A stretch of DNA of 64,000 nucleotides, taken from the NCBI GenBank assembly GCA_007922305.1, contig ML677334.1, positions 18,278,969 through 18,342,968 of the forward strand, written 5' to 3'. The notes beneath the pieces were generated by a model. It did not search any database. It was given only the letters and a program-made list of their open reading frames with translations, and was not told the origin of the DNA. The position numbers and the translations under genes were made by a program. The DNA is from Dermatemys mawii. Taxonomy: Eukaryota > Chordata > Testudines > Dermatemydidae. Of the stretch, positions 60,698-64,000 are shown piece by piece (position 1 is the first letter of the stretch; each line of letters starts with the position of its first letter).

Positions 60698-63074
60698 CTG
60701 AAAAGAAAATAATTAATTAATAAGTAATTACTTCACAAGACATTGTGTGCATGCAGAAAGTAGTCTGTAGAAGAAGAAAAAGTGATGACTAGATGCTGCT
60801 GGCATTAAATTTAAAACTCTCAGATTCAGTCAGATTTAGTCTTGAGCTGTAACTGTTAAACTAGAAAGTAGTTATCATACGATAACTAACACCCACCAGG
60901 CATAATTACCATAGTAGTCAGCCACCAGCATGAACACAGGAGGTTAATTGGTGTTATCATACATTTCAAGTTAATACATTATTTTATTTCTACTTTTTTT
61001 CTAATAGAGGTTATTCATTTTTTTCTAGTAAAGTTAGTTATTCTTTCCTCTCTTCTCTTAGAATTTTTTTTCTAGTTTTTGCTTTTTCTGCTCCTTCATT
61101 AAACCTGTAAATTTCCAGATTAGGTTTTTTCTCCCCCTCAATCAATAAAATATAGCCAATTATATGTTGTTCTTGTGATAGTGTCCTTTTTCTGGGCTAA
61201 CTTTCGGAACTGAGAGGGATCACGGAAGAGGGACAGGGAAGGGAGGTAAAATGGAGTAATCCTATTTTAACACCTCTAACATCCATTAGTTGGATGTAAT
61301 CTTTTCCCATGAAGATTGAAAGTGGGAGAAAAGTCCCCAAAGGGAGAGAAGCAGGTAAAATGGTGCAGCTGGGGAACCGAGAAGCAGGGTTGTTCCAAAC
61401 CATCAAAACTGACATTTAGATTATGATTGTTGAGTAGTTAAAGAGGATGTAGTGAGTGGTCTCCCTTTGAAACCTTGTTTTCTTCTTTTTAGGCAGCTCA
61501 GTAGGTCTCCGGAAGTCAGAAAACGGGACAGGGTGGCCTCTCTGAGCCATCTGGGATCTACTATATCTTTGTTTAATTTCAGGCATAAAAATCCCATACT
61601 ATTGCAAAGCAGGCCTGGAGTCCTTCAATGTGTGCAATGTTTCATCAGTGGTATCAGCAAAGAGTTTCAGAAAATAGGAGGTTCTGGACAGTATTTTGGT
61701 GCTCCCCAGAGATCCTGGAGCCAGGATGCCCGATGCATGATGATTGCCATGGAGATGGAATGCACTGAGTATTAATTGCTTCTAGGAAGGCCTCTAATGA
61801 TGTTTTAGCCAGAAACTAACCTTCAGCTATTATGGCCTGAATCTGTTTGCAATGTTCTGCCAGAAGGCATTCAATAAAACCAGATGAACTTGGAATAAAG
61901 TGATTGTATTTCATCATAAAAGCATGGTAATTTGCAATCCTAAACTGTTGGGTCACCAAGGAATAACTCTTATGGTCAAAAAAGTCAAGGCGTTTTATTG
62001 TCCTTGTCATACTGGGTAGATTAAATGTGGAGCTGTCTGCCATATTAATTTACTGCTTTAAAAATCAGGGAGTTAGGAGAAGGAGTGAAAATAAAATTTC
62101 ACAGTTCTTGGCTGGAACATATTAAGTCTTATTGACACATTTGTGCACGGGTAGTACTGTTAGCAGAGTCTGCCATATGGCCTTGGCAGAGTCTAGAAGG
62201 GCCTCATAAATGGACAAAGCTGCTCAAAACAGAAGGTGTCAAATGCAAAATGTCCAAGTGCTTGTGCTGCAACTCTAGGACTTCCTTTAGGAGGACCTGC
62301 AATGAGTCCACAACATATTTCATTAACTCCTGAAACTGTTTAGAGTCATTGGCCACAGAAGGTGGAGGAGGCACAACAACCTTATCTAGGAAAGATGAGG
62401 AAATACTAGTTTACAGCACAGCAGCCTCCTCCTCTGCTCTGGCCTCTTGCTCCTCAAAGTTCTCCTCTGAGATAGTGAAGAAGGAACAGATGGAAGAGGG
62501 GACTGCCTCCGCAATGGTCCCGTCCAGAAAGGTGAGGCACCTGAGAACTGTTGTCAGCTGGCAGCAAAGGGCCCCAATATGGCCACTAAGGAGGGTCACA
62601 GGGTCTAGGAGATGGCTTCCACTGCCTGAGGAGAAGCCTGGATTTGTCTCTCATGTGAATCGTCCCTATCCTTGAAGGTGTCATGGAAGGAGCCCCTATT
62701 TTGGTAAGTAGGAGAATCTTGCACAGAAATATGAAGAGATATCCTCCACATCATCCAAAGGGGGAGCTCTTTTGGGTGGAGTCAGGTGCTACTGGGGTGT
62801 GAGGTAACACTACATCAATTTAAACTCAGTTCATGTTTTAATAATTTCTTTCACAATCATGAAGGTTGAATTTTTATCCATTTATTTTTGTGGAACATAA
62901 TTCTGTAACATACTGCTCAGCCCTGGATCACAGAGGACCTGGGTATAAACTGCCACTATTTCTGAGGCTGTTTCTCATCTCTCTAAGAGGAGGCAATTTG
63001 GTAAAATGTTTAATGGTTAATTTGCACCATGACTTAACATTTTTAGGAATAGAAGTGTTATCAGACACACTTAC
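60698..63074 (-). other. PIGN: PIGN intron 1 (between coding exons 1 and 2)
   Basis: About 2.4 kb. It holds a decayed retrotransposon gag-like stretch (61800-62680). The rest is AT-rich with nothing recognised. Confidence 0.9.
61800..62680 (-). pseudogene. Decayed retrotransposon gag-like sequence, possibly DIRS-type
   Basis: On the minus strand the frame at 61816-62043 contains LDFFDHKSYSLVTQQFRIAN and LAEHCKQIQAIIAEG. It is preceded by broken frames with a glutamate/alanine-rich part and then a proline/serine-rich part. The arrangement resembles the gag-like first ORF of DIRS-type retrotransposons common in turtles. Many stops and frameshifts are present, and no recombinase or reverse transcriptase was seen. 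The family call is tentative. Confidence 0.35.
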
Positions 63075-63334
63075 CTAAGGTAAGGTGCTCGAGAAGTACC
63101 ATTATCATCTAATTCAAGCAGTGTATCTGCCCGCAAGCCATCAGCAACGAAAAGCACTAGTCGCTTCGCAGGTGGTGGCAATGGAGTACGCTGAGGAGTC
63201 ATGCCATGAACCAAAGGAGAGGTGAAGTAGATGTCAAAAATGGAGGCCAAGAACACACAATGCACAAGGAGACCAGCAATTATGAAGATCAGCATATTCA
63301 TGATGACAGGTAGTTCCTAAAGCAAAGTTCAACA
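63075..63334 (-). CDS. PIGN: PIGN coding exon 1 with part of the 5' UTR
   Basis: The exon has acceptor CCCTTTCAG before 63334 and donor GTAAGT after 63075, so the 33 bases 63302-63334 are 5' UTR and a further upstream exon exists. The first ATG is at 63301-63299 and a second at 63295-63293. The human protein begins MLLF, which aligns with the second; both have A at -3, so either may be used. The N-terminus (residues 4-22) is a signal-anchor-like hydrophobic helix. [12 protein letters not shown] follows, with D54 as the first metal ligand of the catalytic domain. The exon supplies 75 codons plus two bases of Arg76. Confidence 0.96.
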
Positions 63335-64000
63335 CTGAAAGGGGGAGAAAAACACAGGAAGTGAGTTTAGTCAGTCAAATGAAATTTCTTACAAGTGATA
63401 CTTATTTTGGAAAGGCAATAATCTCACCATAGTTAGAGATGCAACCAGCTTTCATTATAAATCCATACTATAGTCTGCTCCTCTCTCCCAATCACTTTAG
63501 CCTAAAAAGTATCTAAAAGCAAAGAAGAATGTTTCAAAGAAGTGTCATATATCTAAAAGCAAAGAAGAATGTTTCAAAATGTTTTCAAGTTACAGGTCAT
63601 TAAAAAGCTTCCCTGGTTTGAAATTTTGTCTTTTCCTTAATAAATAAAGAGTTTATTGTCTCAGTCAAAACTGCTAGTTACTATTCCTTGAAGATTTTCA
63701 TACAGTTACTAAGTCTTGGAAATTCATTTGTGGTCTGTAGTTTAAGATCCAATGATTTCAGTGGGAGTGCGAAGCCAAGCCAGTTCCCATTAATTTCACT
63801 CAGGGTCTTTTTCCATTTACTTCAGTGACATCAGGATCATATGCTACATATGTCTGTAAGAACATACTGCTCTCTATTGGCTGGTTGTTTGAACACATGT
63901 TGACCTCTGTTAGGGAACTGCAGTTTATAAAAGACAAATTATCCCTACAGCAAATAGCTATCAGAAGTCTTCCTTTGGCAGACTAATTACTGCCAACTGA
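63335..64000 (-). other. PIGN: Intron within the PIGN 5' UTR (incomplete)
   Basis: No upstream exon, CpG island or promoter was identified. The stretch holds a 40-bp-period duplication (63511-63578) and palindromic old-repeat wording near 63740-63840 (CAGTGGGAGTGCG, TTCAGTGACATCAGGATCAT). Confidence 0.7.
63511..63578. repeat. Direct duplication of 28 bp, 40-bp period
   Basis: The 28-base unit beginning ATCTAAAAGCAAAGAAGAAT occurs at 63511-63538 and 63551-63578 without mismatch, separated by 12 bases. Confidence 0.95.

Larger units (their letters stand above)
17420..63334 (-). other. PIGN: PIGN gene, 5' part: coding exons 1-11 and their introns
   Basis: PIGN is the endoplasmic-reticulum enzyme that adds phosphoethanolamine to the first mannose of GPI-anchor precursors. 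Eleven exons were joined by eye. Each has an AG acceptor and GT donor, the intron phases run 2,1,1,0,2,1,1,0,0,0,2, and no stop interrupts the 392 joined codons. The product follows the vertebrate PIGN protein from its N-terminal membrane anchor to just past the catalytic domain. Metal-site motifs in order are [40 protein letters not shown] and [12 protein letters not shown]. The full vertebrate protein is roughly 930 residues, so the window holds a little over 40 percent of it. The multi-pass C-terminal half must lie beyond position 1. The introns make up more than 97 percent of the span and are rich in transposons. Confidence 0.95.

Noticed and set aside
1..64000. CRISPR arrays, operons or prokaryotic mobile systems
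   Set aside because: Spliced vertebrate exons and retroelements show eukaryotic nuclear DNA; no regularly spaced direct-repeat array was seen.

Overview
The window is vertebrate nuclear DNA, most likely from a turtle. It holds one host gene: the first eleven coding exons of PIGN (GPI ethanolamine phosphate transferase 1) on the minus strand. The exons lie at 63334-63075, 60697-60576, 58512-58414, 48777-48671, 40224-40100, 34466-34336, 29507-29391, 22895-22855, 20806-20747, 18565-18473 and 17475-17420. All have AG/GT borders and the reading frame is continuous, giving 392 complete codons plus 2 bases. That covers the luminal alkaline-phosphatase-like catalytic domain with its metal ligands. 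The later exons, which encode the multi-pass membrane part, were not found and should lie beyond position 1. The gene's transcription start should lie beyond position 64000, because the first coding exon has an acceptor site in its 5' UTR.

Everything else is intron, densely packed with mobile elements. The turtle assignment rests on my recognition of the repeat set: a CR1 LINE, a tRNA-headed SINE with a CR1-like tail, Penelope-like termini, several hAT-type MITEs and LTR pieces of the kinds abundant in turtle assemblies. It was not confirmed by a search.

The most interesting elements are two copies of a 2.5 kb DNA transposon in opposite orientation, at 11405-13931 (+) and 40679-43230 (-). 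Each encodes a roughly 560-residue zinc-finger protein. Comparing the copies defines the ends: CACTG(C/G)TCTACA terminal inverted repeats flanked by 3-bp target duplications (TTA in one, ATA in the other). Each copy also carries a subterminal array of four ATGATGCAAT motifs. These are hallmarks of CACTA/EnSpm-type elements. One copy keeps a full 564-codon frame but has Asn where the other has Asp in a conserved-looking G-D motif. The other keeps the Asp but has a 19-bp frameshifting deletion.

Other elements with visible borders: a hAT MITE with a perfect 8-bp duplication (9097-9341), a hAT MITE with a G-rich internal minisatellite (47235-48020), a Penelope-like remnant with inverted termini and a 16-bp duplication (26712-27526), a 56-bp fragment of the same family with a 12-bp duplication (14444-14499), a solo LTR with GGTT duplications (28825-29309), a GC-rich minus-strand solo LTR with CCAAT and TATA boxes nested in an older repeat (36689-37454), and a 3.2 kb CR1 with three coding breaks (54870-58090).

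I saw no rRNA, functional tRNA, CRISPR or prokaryotic features.
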